64,000 nt of DNA from Flavobacterium sp. (GTDB lineage: Bacteria > Bacteroidota > Bacteroidia > Flavobacteriales > Flavobacteriaceae): NCBI GenBank assembly GCA_021740105.1, contig JAIPAM010000002.1, positions 124,001-188,000 of the forward strand. The letters are read 5' to 3'. The notes beneath the pieces are model-generated. The model made no database searches. It was not told the DNA's origin and was given only the letters and a program-made list of their open reading frames with translations. The position numbers and the translations under genes were made by a program. Position 1 is the stretch's first letter. Each line of letters starts with the position of its first letter. Positions 18,301 to 26,749 of the stretch are shown here, one piece after another.

Positions 18301-18429
18301 AGATACTCTTGGTTTGATCCAGAAGTTAATGCAATTGGAGGAACAGCCGGTAGAGTTGGTGGTGGAGTAGACCTTGGTAGTTATCCACGAAGCACTTCCA
18401 TGACATTAGGACTTTCACTTAATTTTTAA
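15337..18429 (+). CDS. susC: SusC-like TonB-dependent outer membrane transporter
   Basis: About 1030 residues. The likely start is ATG 15337, or ATG 15352 which directly begins the signal peptide MKFKLLTIFFF...TAFAQ; a TTG further up (15316) is not needed. Order: signal peptide, carboxypeptidase-regulatory-like domain (about residues 25-105), plug domain with VIDGFPI and the SusC-type S-I-E-V-L-K-D-A-S-A-T-A-I-Y-G-A-R-G-S-N-G signature (near 205-230), then a 22-strand beta-barrel ending in aromatic L-S-L-N-F. It imports oligosaccharides across the outer membrane using TonB energy, capped by the SusD partner that starts 7 bases downstream. It has no N-terminal STN domain, so it is not an anti-sigma-coupled type. 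Confidence 0.95.
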   Translation: MNQKKMKFKLLTIFFFTSFITAFAQTTIEGVVNDTKGLPLPGANVIIKGSKNGVLTDLDGVFKINGKIGDVLIISSLGFDKKEVKIKGNSIKIVLGELNESLNEVVVIGYGSVKKKDLTGAVSSVRATSIEKGDPVDLQTAFSGRVAGLQITQNDNGLGSGVRAIIRGGSSLTSGNQPLFVIDGFPIIPDDNVSSNPLSDLDPGQIKSIEVLKDASATAIYGARGSNGVIIITTKLGKEGKPVITTTLSSGTSFVSKFPRILTDLEYLDTRIIQDNINYLNGTSDNLSTYWQNLKDTNARGVDWAKEATQLASTRRMDLSMGGGTKEGLNYQISGNFLDQEGVVIYTNFKRYNLNSNLVQSIGKNTKIGTNIKLAFSKNIGRSLDKDADGIFKKVFSTNPFQPIDFQLGDIDIDPETNTGDNENVITYLKEVKNETQSTRIIGNLFYETKLDSNLTFYTSYGFNRGYINNQIFLPSTVLKGYRQNGIAEFEKIETINQVFETRLSYKKVIDKHDINATVVGEFSDNLKSIFTSGATGFSNQTNGFNNLSSATIATLPRNNIAKDNLMSFLGRVAYGYNNKYLLTTSIRADGSSKFGNENKWGYFPSVALGWTLSEESFIKNMDIFDNFKLRASYGVTGNNQIPAYSSIGLFGPANYVFNDVFYSGIAQNNVSNPGLKWETTTQSNLGVDLGFFKDRLNITAEVYYKNTTDLLLEVQLPLSSGFETALKNIGSFSNKGFELTINSINIDNGDFKWKSDFTFSINRNKVLDLGDKFEFYFNANIFPSKFMNEILIRVGQSTGIYYGFIEDQIINNQTEAANSPLQIGVGIPDINNNGQVKIHDVNGDGIINSYDKVPIANTNPDFIGGFNNEFTYKNFDFSFFLRFSYGNDVINGNIGNLDKGGINNWNTLKSMSDYSYSAAYNPNGTFHGENGNGVYSSLFRSAYVEDGSFLKCDFITLGYAIPKSISNKFNLNKFRLFARINNPFMLTRYSWFDPEVNAIGGTAGRVGGGVDLGSYPRSTSMTLGLSLNF

Positions 18430-18436
18430 TTTAAAA

Positions 18437-20149
18437 ATGAAAAAAATGATTAATAAAATCAAATATTTATTTCTTGTTGTATTTTTTACGAGTTTTCTGG
18501 GCTGTAGTGACATATTAGAAGAAGTTCCAGTTTCAGATCTTTCAGTTGAAAATTCATTTAATACAGAGGCTGATGCCAAAGCTGCAATTGTAGGTGTATA
18601 TAATTCGTTGCAACTTGAAGGTGTTTATGGAAAAAGTCAAACTCTTTTTTCTACAGATGAACATAATGCTGGATCAAAAGTTCCGCTTTCTGGATTTAAC
18701 TTATACTCTTTCACAGCAGACAATGTTGAAGTAATTTTACCAATCTGGAGAGATCATTATGTGGGAATAAATCGAGCAAATCTAGCTATATCCAAAATTC
18801 CAAGTATTAATATGAATGTTGAGGAAAGAAATACTTTAGTAGCAGAGGCAAAATTTATTAAAGCTTTATTGTACTTCAATTTAATACGATATTATGGTGA
18901 TGTGCCTTATAAATATTCCGAAACTGCTTCTTTGAATGATCTAAATATCCCTAGAACACCAGTTGCTACTATATATGAAAATATGATTAGAGATCTTGAA
19001 TATTGTGTGGAGCATTTAGATGTTAAAGCTGCTGGATTAGCAGGACATGCCACACAAGATGCCGCTAAAACTTTATTGGCTAGTATTTACCTAACAAGAG
19101 GTAGTATGGCTAGAAGGGATAATACCGGTAATGGTATAGCCGATTTTACACTAGCTACTAGATATTCTAAAGAAGTAATAGATGCAAATAGATATAGGTT
19201 GTGTCCTTATTTTCCGGATGCGTTTATAGTGCAAAATAAAAATAACGATGAGATTGTTTTTGATGTACAATTTAAATCACCAGGTTTAGGAGTTGGAAAT
19301 ACCATTGGTATAAATATGGGTATACCTTCAACTGCTTCTGGGGTAGATAATTTAACCGCAGGTGGATCACAAGGAGCTATAAGAGCTAATCCTTATCATC
19401 AATTCTACTATGAGGTAGCTGATAGTATACGAATGAAATGGACTAATGCAAGAATTTTAATAAATGCTACTACCGGAGGGTATTCTATTGTTAGTGCTGT
19501 AAGTAATAATCCACCTGTATCAGCAGCAAAATTTAGGAGATATCCAGTTAGGAGTCCTGGTTTCGTGCTTCAAACCAATGATTACGATGTAAACTGGCCA
19601 ATATTTAGGTATGCAGAAGTATTATTAATTTATGCTGAGGCTTCAAACGAAATAAATGGCCCAAATCAACTAGCAATAAATGCATTAAATTTACTTAGAA
19701 GTAGAGCTAGAAATACAAACATAGGTGGAGTTCACAGAGATATACTACCACGTTCTTTATCTATACAAAGATCAATTGGTTTAGTCGATTTAACTCTTAC
19801 AAATTCATTGGTTTCTTCACAATCTGCATTTAGAAATTATATATTATTGGAGCGAAGTAGAGAATTAAGTCAAGAAGGCAAAAGATGGTTTGATTTAGTT
19901 CGATGGGGTATTTTAAAGAGTACCTTGCGTGGACTAAATGCAAAATGTATTGCAAAAATTTCAGAAACACCTCCCGTTGAAGTTCCTGTAATAACAAATA
20001 CTAAATGGACTAATTATTGGAATGGAAGGGTTGATGAATGGAATTTAATTACAGGATCAATTCAAGATTTTCATATGTTACTTCCAATACCAACTAATGA
20101 GAGAATGGCAAATTCATCCATAGGACCTAACAATCCTGGATATAATTAA
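18437..20149 (+). CDS. susD: SusD/RagB-like surface glycan-binding lipoprotein
   Basis: 570 residues. A lipoprotein signal ends at L-G-C with Cys23 as the lipidation site, followed by S-D-I-L-E-E, an acidic stretch of the kind that directs lipoproteins to the Flavobacteria surface. The SusD TPR-like helices are visible, as is the late family signature L-L-E-R-S-R-E-L-S-Q-E-G-K-R-W-F-D-L-V-R-W followed by L-L-P-I-P. It forms the lid of the SusC pore and binds the oligosaccharide. The 7-base gap to SusC and 15-base gap to the next lipoprotein indicate one operon. Confidence 0.95.
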   Translation: MKKMINKIKYLFLVVFFTSFLGCSDILEEVPVSDLSVENSFNTEADAKAAIVGVYNSLQLEGVYGKSQTLFSTDEHNAGSKVPLSGFNLYSFTADNVEVILPIWRDHYVGINRANLAISKIPSINMNVEERNTLVAEAKFIKALLYFNLIRYYGDVPYKYSETASLNDLNIPRTPVATIYENMIRDLEYCVEHLDVKAAGLAGHATQDAAKTLLASIYLTRGSMARRDNTGNGIADFTLATRYSKEVIDANRYRLCPYFPDAFIVQNKNNDEIVFDVQFKSPGLGVGNTIGINMGIPSTASGVDNLTAGGSQGAIRANPYHQFYYEVADSIRMKWTNARILINATTGGYSIVSAVSNNPPVSAAKFRRYPVRSPGFVLQTNDYDVNWPIFRYAEVLLIYAEASNEINGPNQLAINALNLLRSRARNTNIGGVHRDILPRSLSIQRSIGLVDLTLTNSLVSSQSAFRNYILLERSRELSQEGKRWFDLVRWGILKSTLRGLNAKCIAKISETPPVEVPVITNTKWTNYWNGRVDEWNLITGSIQDFHMLLPIPTNERMANSSIGPNNPGYN

Positions 20150-20164
20150 TTAAAATAAAATAGT

Positions 20165-20896
20165 ATGAAAACCAAATATTCAATAAGTATTTTAAATCTT
20201 TTATCGATTTTATTTTTATTCGCATCATGTGAAAAAGATGATTTAGACACATGGGTTAGCATAGAAGCTAATAAAACAACAGTAGCTGTTAATGAAACTG
20301 TATCATTTAAAATGTCTGGTAATGCCGAAACTTATGTTGTTTACACAGGAGATGCCGGACACGATTTTACAAAAAGTTATTTAGTAATTACAGGAGGTAG
20401 AACAATTGATAATGAAGATTATGTTTTAAAACAATCCGGTTTAGACACTTGGATTCCTATTTTGACAAATGAAATTGCAGCTTATAATATTTTAAATCCC
20501 AATTCGCCACTTGATACCAATACAGTGATTGCTGGTTTAAGAAGGCTATTAGATAAATCGTATTATAAAGATACTGCTGCAATTAAAATTAGAGAATTAA
20601 TGCCTACACTAAAAACATTTACTGATTGCCAAAACCTTGTAGGAACTTATTTTACAAATTTAAGTGTATTATTAACCCCTGTGGGAGGATTTTCTACTGG
20701 TGTAGCTATAAATAGATATGATTTAAATTATTCCTATAAATTCACTGCCCCTGGAACCTATGTAGTAACTTTATTAGGAACCAGAATAGGCGATAAAATT
20801 TACTCCGGTTCTGGTTATATTTATAATAGCACTGCATCAGCTAGTGAATATAATTTTGGAAGAAATACAGCTAGTGTAACTATTGTCGTTCAATAA
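20165..20896 (+). CDS. Surface lipoprotein of the SusCD operon, unassigned
   Basis: 243 residues. The lipobox is F-A-S-C (Cys22), followed by E-K-D-D-L-D, a typical surface-export signal. Residues about 30-90 and 180-243 look like beta-sandwich halves (V-S-F-K-M-S-G-N-A, F-T-A-P-G-T-Y-V-V-T-L-L-G) resembling PKD/Ig-type folds, with a helical insertion between. It is third in the SusCD operon, where a surface glycan-binding protein or SusE-like partner usually sits, so glycan binding is the best guess. No named family could be recognised. A strong terminator lies just downstream. Confidence 0.75.
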   Translation: MKTKYSISILNLLSILFLFASCEKDDLDTWVSIEANKTTVAVNETVSFKMSGNAETYVVYTGDAGHDFTKSYLVITGGRTIDNEDYVLKQSGLDTWIPILTNEIAAYNILNPNSPLDTNTVIAGLRRLLDKSYYKDTAAIKIRELMPTLKTFTDCQNLVGTYFTNLSVLLTPVGGFSTGVAINRYDLNYSYKFTAPGTYVVTLLGTRIGDKIYSGSGYIYNSTASASEYNFGRNTASVTIVVQ

Positions 20897-20918
20897 AATT
20901 TATAATAAAGATAATATC

Positions 20919-20949
20919 AAAAAAAACCTGTCAATGACAGGTTTTTTTT
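20919..20949 (+). terminator. Terminator between convergent SusCD operon and regulator gene
   Basis: A stem AAAACCTGTCA / TGACAGGTTTT is flanked by A and T runs, so it can work in both directions. Confidence 0.92.
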
Positions 20950-21120
20950 ATAAATGGAATTATTATAAAAGAAAATTCTCTACAATATATACATAAAAAA
21001 ATATAGGACAAACAATAAAGGAAGACTGAGTTAATAGAAATAAAATCGGGTTAACGCTACTATATTAATCACATTAAAAGCAAAGTTATTTTTCTTCTCC
21101 TTTTACCCTAAAAATACTAA

Positions 21121-24100
21121 CTAATTATTTCCAATATTTTTGTATTTTAATATATATTCTGAAGGCGACATTTTGTAATGGGATTTAAACCACTTAGAAA
21201 AATACTGTGGGTTTGAATGACCTACAGCATAAGCAATCTCAGATATATTTAAATCAGATTCAAGTAAAAGTTTGGTAGCTCTTTTCAATCGCACCGAGTC
21301 AATAAATTCTTTCCCAGTAGTACCCGTAATTATTTTAACTTTTCTAAAAAAAGTCGAACGACTCATAGAAAATTCATCTGCTATATTTATAATATTTAAA
21401 TTATCCTCCTCAATGTTATCATTAACGTATTTGAGTAGTTTTTCAATAAATTCTTTGTCCTTACTATTTGTAGTTAAATCACCTGCATCATCGTATTTGT
21501 TACTCAAAAAGAGATTTTTAAATTTGTTTCTAGAGTCGATTATATTTTTAATAGTAAGATTTAAAATTTTAATATTAAAAGGCTTAGGGACAAAATAATC
21601 CGCTCCAGATTTTACACCCTCAAATTGAGAATTCATATCGCCTTGAGCCGTCAAAAGAATAATCGGGATATGCGACGTTTTTATATCGCTTTTTAGCGCC
21701 TCACAAAGCTCAATACCATTCATTATAGGCATAACCAGGTCACTTATAATTAAATCAGGTTGCAATTTATTTGCCATTTCAACACCTATTTGCCCATTAT
21801 AAGCTGTATAAATATTGTAATTTTCCATGAAGTATTCGGCCATATTTTCTATTAGATCTTTATTGTCATCTACAAATAAAATGGTAGGCTTTTCATCATT
21901 AAAATCTACATTTTTAATAACTAATTCATTATTGACAACTTCATTTTCTTGATTATTATCAGCAATACTAAGAGCTTTGGGTGTGTCATTGTCCCAAAGG
22001 AATCTATCGGATTTTTCATCATCAGAGTATGCATTTTCATCAAAAGGTAAATGCAATGTAAAAGTAGTTCCAATATTCATTTCACTTCTGACTGAAATTG
22101 TTCCTTTATGAAGTTCAATCATTGATTTTGTCAAAGACAAACCTATTCCAAATCCATTAACATAGCGGTCCATATTCCCCCCGTGATGGTAAAATCTATT
22201 GAATATTTTAGAAATATAATTTGGATCAATTCCTGAGCCGTTATCGATGACATCAATTATTAAAAATCCTTCATCAGCTGAAGGGAATGCTTTAATAATA
22301 ATACTACCCCCATTATTGGTATGCTTAATGGCATTGGAAACTAAATTATACATTATTTTACCAAGAGCATTTTTATCAAACCAAATAAATAATTCAGGTT
22401 CTAAGGAATCAATTGAAATTTTAATTTCTTTAGACTTCGCTAAAGACTTGAAAATAACTTTAATATTTTTTAAAAACGAAATCACATCATTTTTTTGAAC
22501 TTTTAGTTGGTAATTCCCCGTTTCCATTTTGTGAATCGCCAATAATTCATTAGTCAATTCCAATAGATTATTTACATGTTTATCAATAGTTAATGCTTCT
22601 TTTTCTTGTTTTGGATTGAGCTTAAAATTAGAAATCAATTTTTCAATTGAACATAAAATTAGGGTTAGTGGCGTTCTGATTTCATGAGAAATGTTAATAA
22701 AGAATTCCAATTTAGATTTATTAATTCTCTCCATCTGCTGTTGATATTGTTTTTCTAATTGGTCTTTATTTTTTTTGTCAAGTCGTTTTTTTGTAATTGA
22801 TGAAATTAATTTAATTAAAAAATAAAGAAGAATTAAATAAAGACAAAATGCCGGAAATGTTAACCAAAATAAAGGTTTAATTTCAATTAATAAAGAGGTG
22901 TATTTAGATTCCCATCTCCCATCTTCATTGGACACTTTAATTTTAAAGGTATAACTTCCGGGCGGTAAATTTTTATAATTCACTTCATGAGTGTTTGGAG
23001 ACGCTGTCAACCAAGTTTCATCAAATCCCTCCAGAACATAGGCGTATTTACAATTTTTTTGATTGTAATAATTTGGAGAAAGAAAATTAATATTTAGATT
23101 ATTTTCGAAATGATTAAGTGTAAGTATATATGAATTATTTTTAAGAAGTCTATCGTTTACATTTATACCATTAATAATTAACTCACTAATATTTACAGGT
23201 TCGTTGTAATTAACTTGATTTGAATTATCTGGAAAAAAAGTTGAAATTCCATCAATACCCCCAAAATATAATAATCCATTGGAATCGGAATAAGACGAAT
23301 GTTCTGTAAATTCATAATTCTGAATACCGTCATTTACATCGTAGATTGTTGTATTGTATGCTTGATTTAATTTAACTAACCCCCTATTTGTCCCTATCCA
23401 TATATTTCCTTTTTTGTCGGTTTCGATAGATTGAATTAAATTACTAGGAAGTCCTTCTCGAATGGTGATTTTTTTTATTCTTGAAGCAACTCCATCTTTA
23501 TTTAACTTAATTTGAAACAACCCATTTTTTGTACCCACCCAAGAATTGTTTTTGTTATCCAAAAGTATGTCACATATATAGTCATTATTATCCAAACTAT
23601 TTTGGTTTTGATTATAATGGGAAAAATTATTTATAGAATAATCATAATTTAATTTGGCAACAACGAGTCCTTTAGTTTGTGTTCCAATCCACAATAAATT
23701 GTGAATGGAATCATATTCAACAATCCGAACAAAATTTATAGAATTTAGAGACGATGGGATCAAATTTTTATAGTTAACAACGTTCACTAGATTAAAATCA
23801 TTTGTTAGTGAAAAACTGATTAGATTATTGTCAGTTCCTATCCAATAATGATTATTAACATGAGCAATTGAAAAAACAATTGGATTAATATTATTAATCG
23901 TATTAAGCTTTTTAGTGGTATAATTATTTTTTGTAAATGTGACCAGATACAACCCGTCTGAAGCACCTATTAGTGTGTGTTGGTTGTCGATTTTGGATAA
24001 TGCAAAAATCGATTTTCCATTCAGTATTGATTTAATAATTTTATTATTGGTTGTGTCATATATAAAAAGTCCTTCAAATAGAGTTCCCAACCACAAATTA

Positions 24101-25245
24101 TTATAGTCATCTTTAATAATTGATCTTGTATTACTAATGATTGAGTTGTTTTTATTCTCTTTAATATGATAGTTTTTAAACTTTAGTCCAGAATTATTTT
24201 GAAAAAAAACACCGTTACCCAATGATCCTATCCAAAGGGTTTTATCTCTAGATATATAAATACTTTTTATTTTTTTAGTAGGTAAATCAAAAGCGGTAAT
24301 TGTTGAAGAGTTAAAAACATTATTTCTAAGGGCTTCTTTATTTATTTTAATAGCACCGTTAGCACGGGAAGTCACTATTAGATTGCTTTGATGATCTTGA
24401 ATAATATTAGCTATTCTTGAAAAATTGATTTCAGAATCTATTTTTGGATAAATTTTAGATGCTAAATAGTTTCCATTTACTGATTTTAAATGAAATAAAC
24501 CATTTTTTTGAGTACCTATCCAGATATTTGAAAAATTATCTTGAAAAAAAGCAGAAATTGAAATATCAGAAGTGGGTCCAATTTGAATTTTAGCTATAAT
24601 GATTAATTCATTACTACTTATTTTCGTTAAAATAACTTGGTTTTTATTTGTTAACCAATAATTTCCATTTTTATCTTTCTCATGAATTTTTAAAGATTCA
24701 AGGTCTAAACTATTTGAAATTTTATATCGAATACTCTTCTCGCAAATTGATTTTGTATTTTCCTCCTTAAAAAGTTCTTTTCCTGAATCGATACTCCAAA
24801 GTCCATTTTGACTCGTAAACATTATTTTTCCGTCAATGAGTTTAATGGATTGTATATTTTGACCGAAAAGACTATTTTTTGGATTGTATTTTTTTAAATT
24901 ATATAGTTTATGTGTAATGGGGTTGTAAACAGTAAGACCTTGTTCTGTAGCAATCCAAATATTACCCGCAAGATCTTGTACAATTGAATTTATAGTATTG
25001 TCTGATAGATCGTTGAAAGAATTTGAAGCATAAAACGATCTAATATTCATTCCGTCATAGCGGTTTAATCCATAGTGGGTTCCAAACCACATATATCCAT
25101 CTCTATCTTGAAATATTGCTGTTATGCCATTTTGCGACAACCCTTGATTATTATCTATATTTTTAAAATTAACATTGTCTCTCTGTATACTATATGAACA
25201 TACATAAAAAAGTAATGTAACTAATAATGTTAGAATTCTTTGCAT
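21121..25245 (-). CDS. Hybrid two-component system regulator (HTCS)
   Basis: 1374 residues in one chain. Order: signal peptide; a periplasmic double beta-propeller of Reg_prop repeats (repeated 'W-I-G-T' motifs, residues about 30-690); a Y_Y_Y domain (about 700-785); one membrane helix near 790-815; a HisKA domain with phospho-accepting His854 (ISHEIRTP); a HATPase (N box NLVSNAIKHT, G boxes DNGSGI and GFGIGLSL); a receiver with Asp1169 (ISDLVMP); and a C-terminal AraC-type DNA-binding domain. It senses an oligosaccharide in the periplasm and activates PUL genes directly. It lies tail to tail with the SusCD operon and upstream of the sulfatase operon, so it is the obvious regulator of both. 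Confidence 0.96.
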   Translation of the reverse strand: MQRILTLLVTLLFYVCSYSIQRDNVNFKNIDNNQGLSQNGITAIFQDRDGYMWFGTHYGLNRYDGMNIRSFYASNSFNDLSDNTINSIVQDLAGNIWIATEQGLTVYNPITHKLYNLKKYNPKNSLFGQNIQSIKLIDGKIMFTSQNGLWSIDSGKELFKEENTKSICEKSIRYKISNSLDLESLKIHEKDKNGNYWLTNKNQVILTKISSNELIIIAKIQIGPTSDISISAFFQDNFSNIWIGTQKNGLFHLKSVNGNYLASKIYPKIDSEINFSRIANIIQDHQSNLIVTSRANGAIKINKEALRNNVFNSSTITAFDLPTKKIKSIYISRDKTLWIGSLGNGVFFQNNSGLKFKNYHIKENKNNSIISNTRSIIKDDYNNLWLGTLFEGLFIYDTTNNKIIKSILNGKSIFALSKIDNQHTLIGASDGLYLVTFTKNNYTTKKLNTINNINPIVFSIAHVNNHYWIGTDNNLISFSLTNDFNLVNVVNYKNLIPSSLNSINFVRIVEYDSIHNLLWIGTQTKGLVVAKLNYDYSINNFSHYNQNQNSLDNNDYICDILLDNKNNSWVGTKNGLFQIKLNKDGVASRIKKITIREGLPSNLIQSIETDKKGNIWIGTNRGLVKLNQAYNTTIYDVNDGIQNYEFTEHSSYSDSNGLLYFGGIDGISTFFPDNSNQVNYNEPVNISELIINGINVNDRLLKNNSYILTLNHFENNLNINFLSPNYYNQKNCKYAYVLEGFDETWLTASPNTHEVNYKNLPPGSYTFKIKVSNEDGRWESKYTSLLIEIKPLFWLTFPAFCLYLILLYFLIKLISSITKKRLDKKNKDQLEKQYQQQMERINKSKLEFFINISHEIRTPLTLILCSIEKLISNFKLNPKQEKEALTIDKHVNNLLELTNELLAIHKMETGNYQLKVQKNDVISFLKNIKVIFKSLAKSKEIKISIDSLEPELFIWFDKNALGKIMYNLVSNAIKHTNNGGSIIIKAFPSADEGFLIIDVIDNGSGIDPNYISKIFNRFYHHGGNMDRYVNGFGIGLSLTKSMIELHKGTISVRSEMNIGTTFTLHLPFDENAYSDDEKSDRFLWDNDTPKALSIADNNQENEVVNNELVIKNVDFNDEKPTILFVDDNKDLIENMAEYFMENYNIYTAYNGQIGVEMANKLQPDLIISDLVMPIMNGIELCEALKSDIKTSHIPIILLTAQGDMNSQFEGVKSGADYFVPKPFNIKILNLTIKNIIDSRNKFKNLFLSNKYDDAGDLTTNSKDKEFIEKLLKYVNDNIEEDNLNIINIADEFSMSRSTFFRKVKIITGTTGKEFIDSVRLKRATKLLLESDLNISEIAYAVGHSNPQYFSKWFKSHYKMSPSEYILKYKNIGNN

Positions 25246-25598
25246 TAATTGTTTATGTTAGTTTTATAATATATTAAAAAAATTAACTGAAGTCCTAAAT
25301 CTAGAACATTTAGTTATTATTTCAAAGATAATTTTTTTTTTGATTTATTGTTAATATTACAACTTTGTTACTCATTTTTTCCTAAAGTTAAGGAGCTTAA
25401 AAATTTGATTTGGTAGTTCTTCTATATTGATATTTGTCTCGAATAACTTTATTATGGAATTTTTAATTTCTTATTCATAAGTGTTTATATTTTTGAAATT
25501 AAAAGCAGTACTAATATTTATCTTTAAACTAAAAACGAAAGGAAGATTTATTTATAATATTAATTGTAGCTAAGAAAATTAGAATTAGCCCTATCTTA
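25246..25598. other. 353-base gap upstream of the regulator gene
   Basis: AT-rich and without a gene. It contains one promoter-like element for the regulator. It also lies directly downstream of the sulfatase operon; no clear terminator was found there. Confidence 0.6.
25323..25330 (-). promoter_or_regulatory. Candidate -7 element for the HTCS gene
   Basis: The minus strand reads TATCTTTG, matching TANNTTTG, about 78 bases before the start codon. The upstream TTG is 29 bases away, which is too far to count as strong support. Confidence 0.4.
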
Positions 25599-26747
25599 TT
25601 ATTTAAGGCAGGAAAAACGGTAAATAGTATAGCTCTCATATTTTTCATTAGGATTAAGCACAATTGTTGAAAATGATTTTTGATTTGGGGAATTATAGTC
25701 CTGGGTTTCTAGAGCAAACGATTCTCTAAAGTGAAAAGGTTTACCCATTTTTCCAATATCGACTCCTTTAAAAAAATTAGCACTAAAAAAATGTACACCC
25801 AAATTATTGGTAAAAACTTCTAATTTACGACCGCTTTTAGGATCGACAACCGTTGCCGCTAATACAATCTTATTACTTTGCTTTTTCTTTAAGACATAAC
25901 TTTGGTCATACCCTGTGGCAATTTTCATTTGTTCGTTAGTCGTTTCTAAAACGATATCCTTACCAATAGCTTTTCCTTCTCTAAAATCAAATGGGGTTCC
26001 AGAGACTTTAAGCAATTCCCCTGTTTTAATTTTGTCTGGATTTACCGCACAAAAATAATTGGATGGAATCGTTAAGATATGATCTAAAATAGACCCATTC
26101 CCCTCCCCTGCAAGATTAAAAAAAGCGTGGTTGGTCATATTTACAATAGTTGTTTTATCGGTTGTAGCCAAATACTTTAAGGTCAATTCATTATTTGAAG
26201 TCAACTGATAAGTTGCTTCTACATTTAAAGTTCCTGGATATCCCATTTCTCCATCAACAGAATTATAAGACAATACTATTGAACTATCTGTTACCGTCTT
26301 CACATTCCAAACTTGATTATGAAATCCTTTTAATCCTCCGTGCTGGTGATTGGCTCCACTATTTATTGTAAGAGATTGCATTTTTCCATCTAATTCAAAA
26401 GTCCCTTTAGCAATTCTCCCGATTACCCTTCCAACGATAGCCCCATGATACACGCCAGTTGCCTTTAAATAATCTTCAATACTTTTGAAGCCTAAAACTA
26501 CATCGCCTTTTTGACCGTTTTTATCTGGAGTGCATAAACTAACAATACGGCCACCATAATTAGTTATGGCGGCCGTTATATTTCCATTTTTTAGAAAAAA
26601 CAAACCCACTTGTTTTCCATCAATTACTTTATTAAAGTTATCTGGATTAAGTGGGGCTGATTGCACATAGTTTGAGGTTGTTTGACAACTCACTCTTGAA
26701 CAAAAAAATAGTACAATTATTAGAATATAAAAGGATGACCTATTCAT
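25599..26747 (-). CDS. galM: Exported aldose 1-epimerase
   Basis: 382 residues with an N-terminal hydrophobic signal (MNRSSFYILIIVLFFCSR); a Cys at residue 21 could make it a lipoprotein, but the lipobox is poor. GalM landmarks: N-H-Q-H-G-G near residue 135, N-H-A-F-F-N-L-A-G near 205 with the catalytic His, and A-L-E-T-Q-D-Y near 350 with the catalytic Glu. It equilibrates galactose anomers in the periplasm before import, complementing the cytosolic copy at the left edge. It is the last gene of a minus-strand operon; the preceding sulfatase stop is only 2 bases away, so translation is probably coupled. Confidence 0.92.
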   Translation of the reverse strand: MNRSSFYILIIVLFFCSRVSCQTTSNYVQSAPLNPDNFNKVIDGKQVGLFFLKNGNITAAITNYGGRIVSLCTPDKNGQKGDVVLGFKSIEDYLKATGVYHGAIVGRVIGRIAKGTFELDGKMQSLTINSGANHQHGGLKGFHNQVWNVKTVTDSSIVLSYNSVDGEMGYPGTLNVEATYQLTSNNELTLKYLATTDKTTIVNMTNHAFFNLAGEGNGSILDHILTIPSNYFCAVNPDKIKTGELLKVSGTPFDFREGKAIGKDIVLETTNEQMKIATGYDQSYVLKKKQSNKIVLAATVVDPKSGRKLEVFTNNLGVHFFSANFFKGVDIGKMGKPFHFRESFALETQDYNSPNQKSFSTIVLNPNEKYESYTIYRFSCLK

Positions 26748-26749
26748 TA

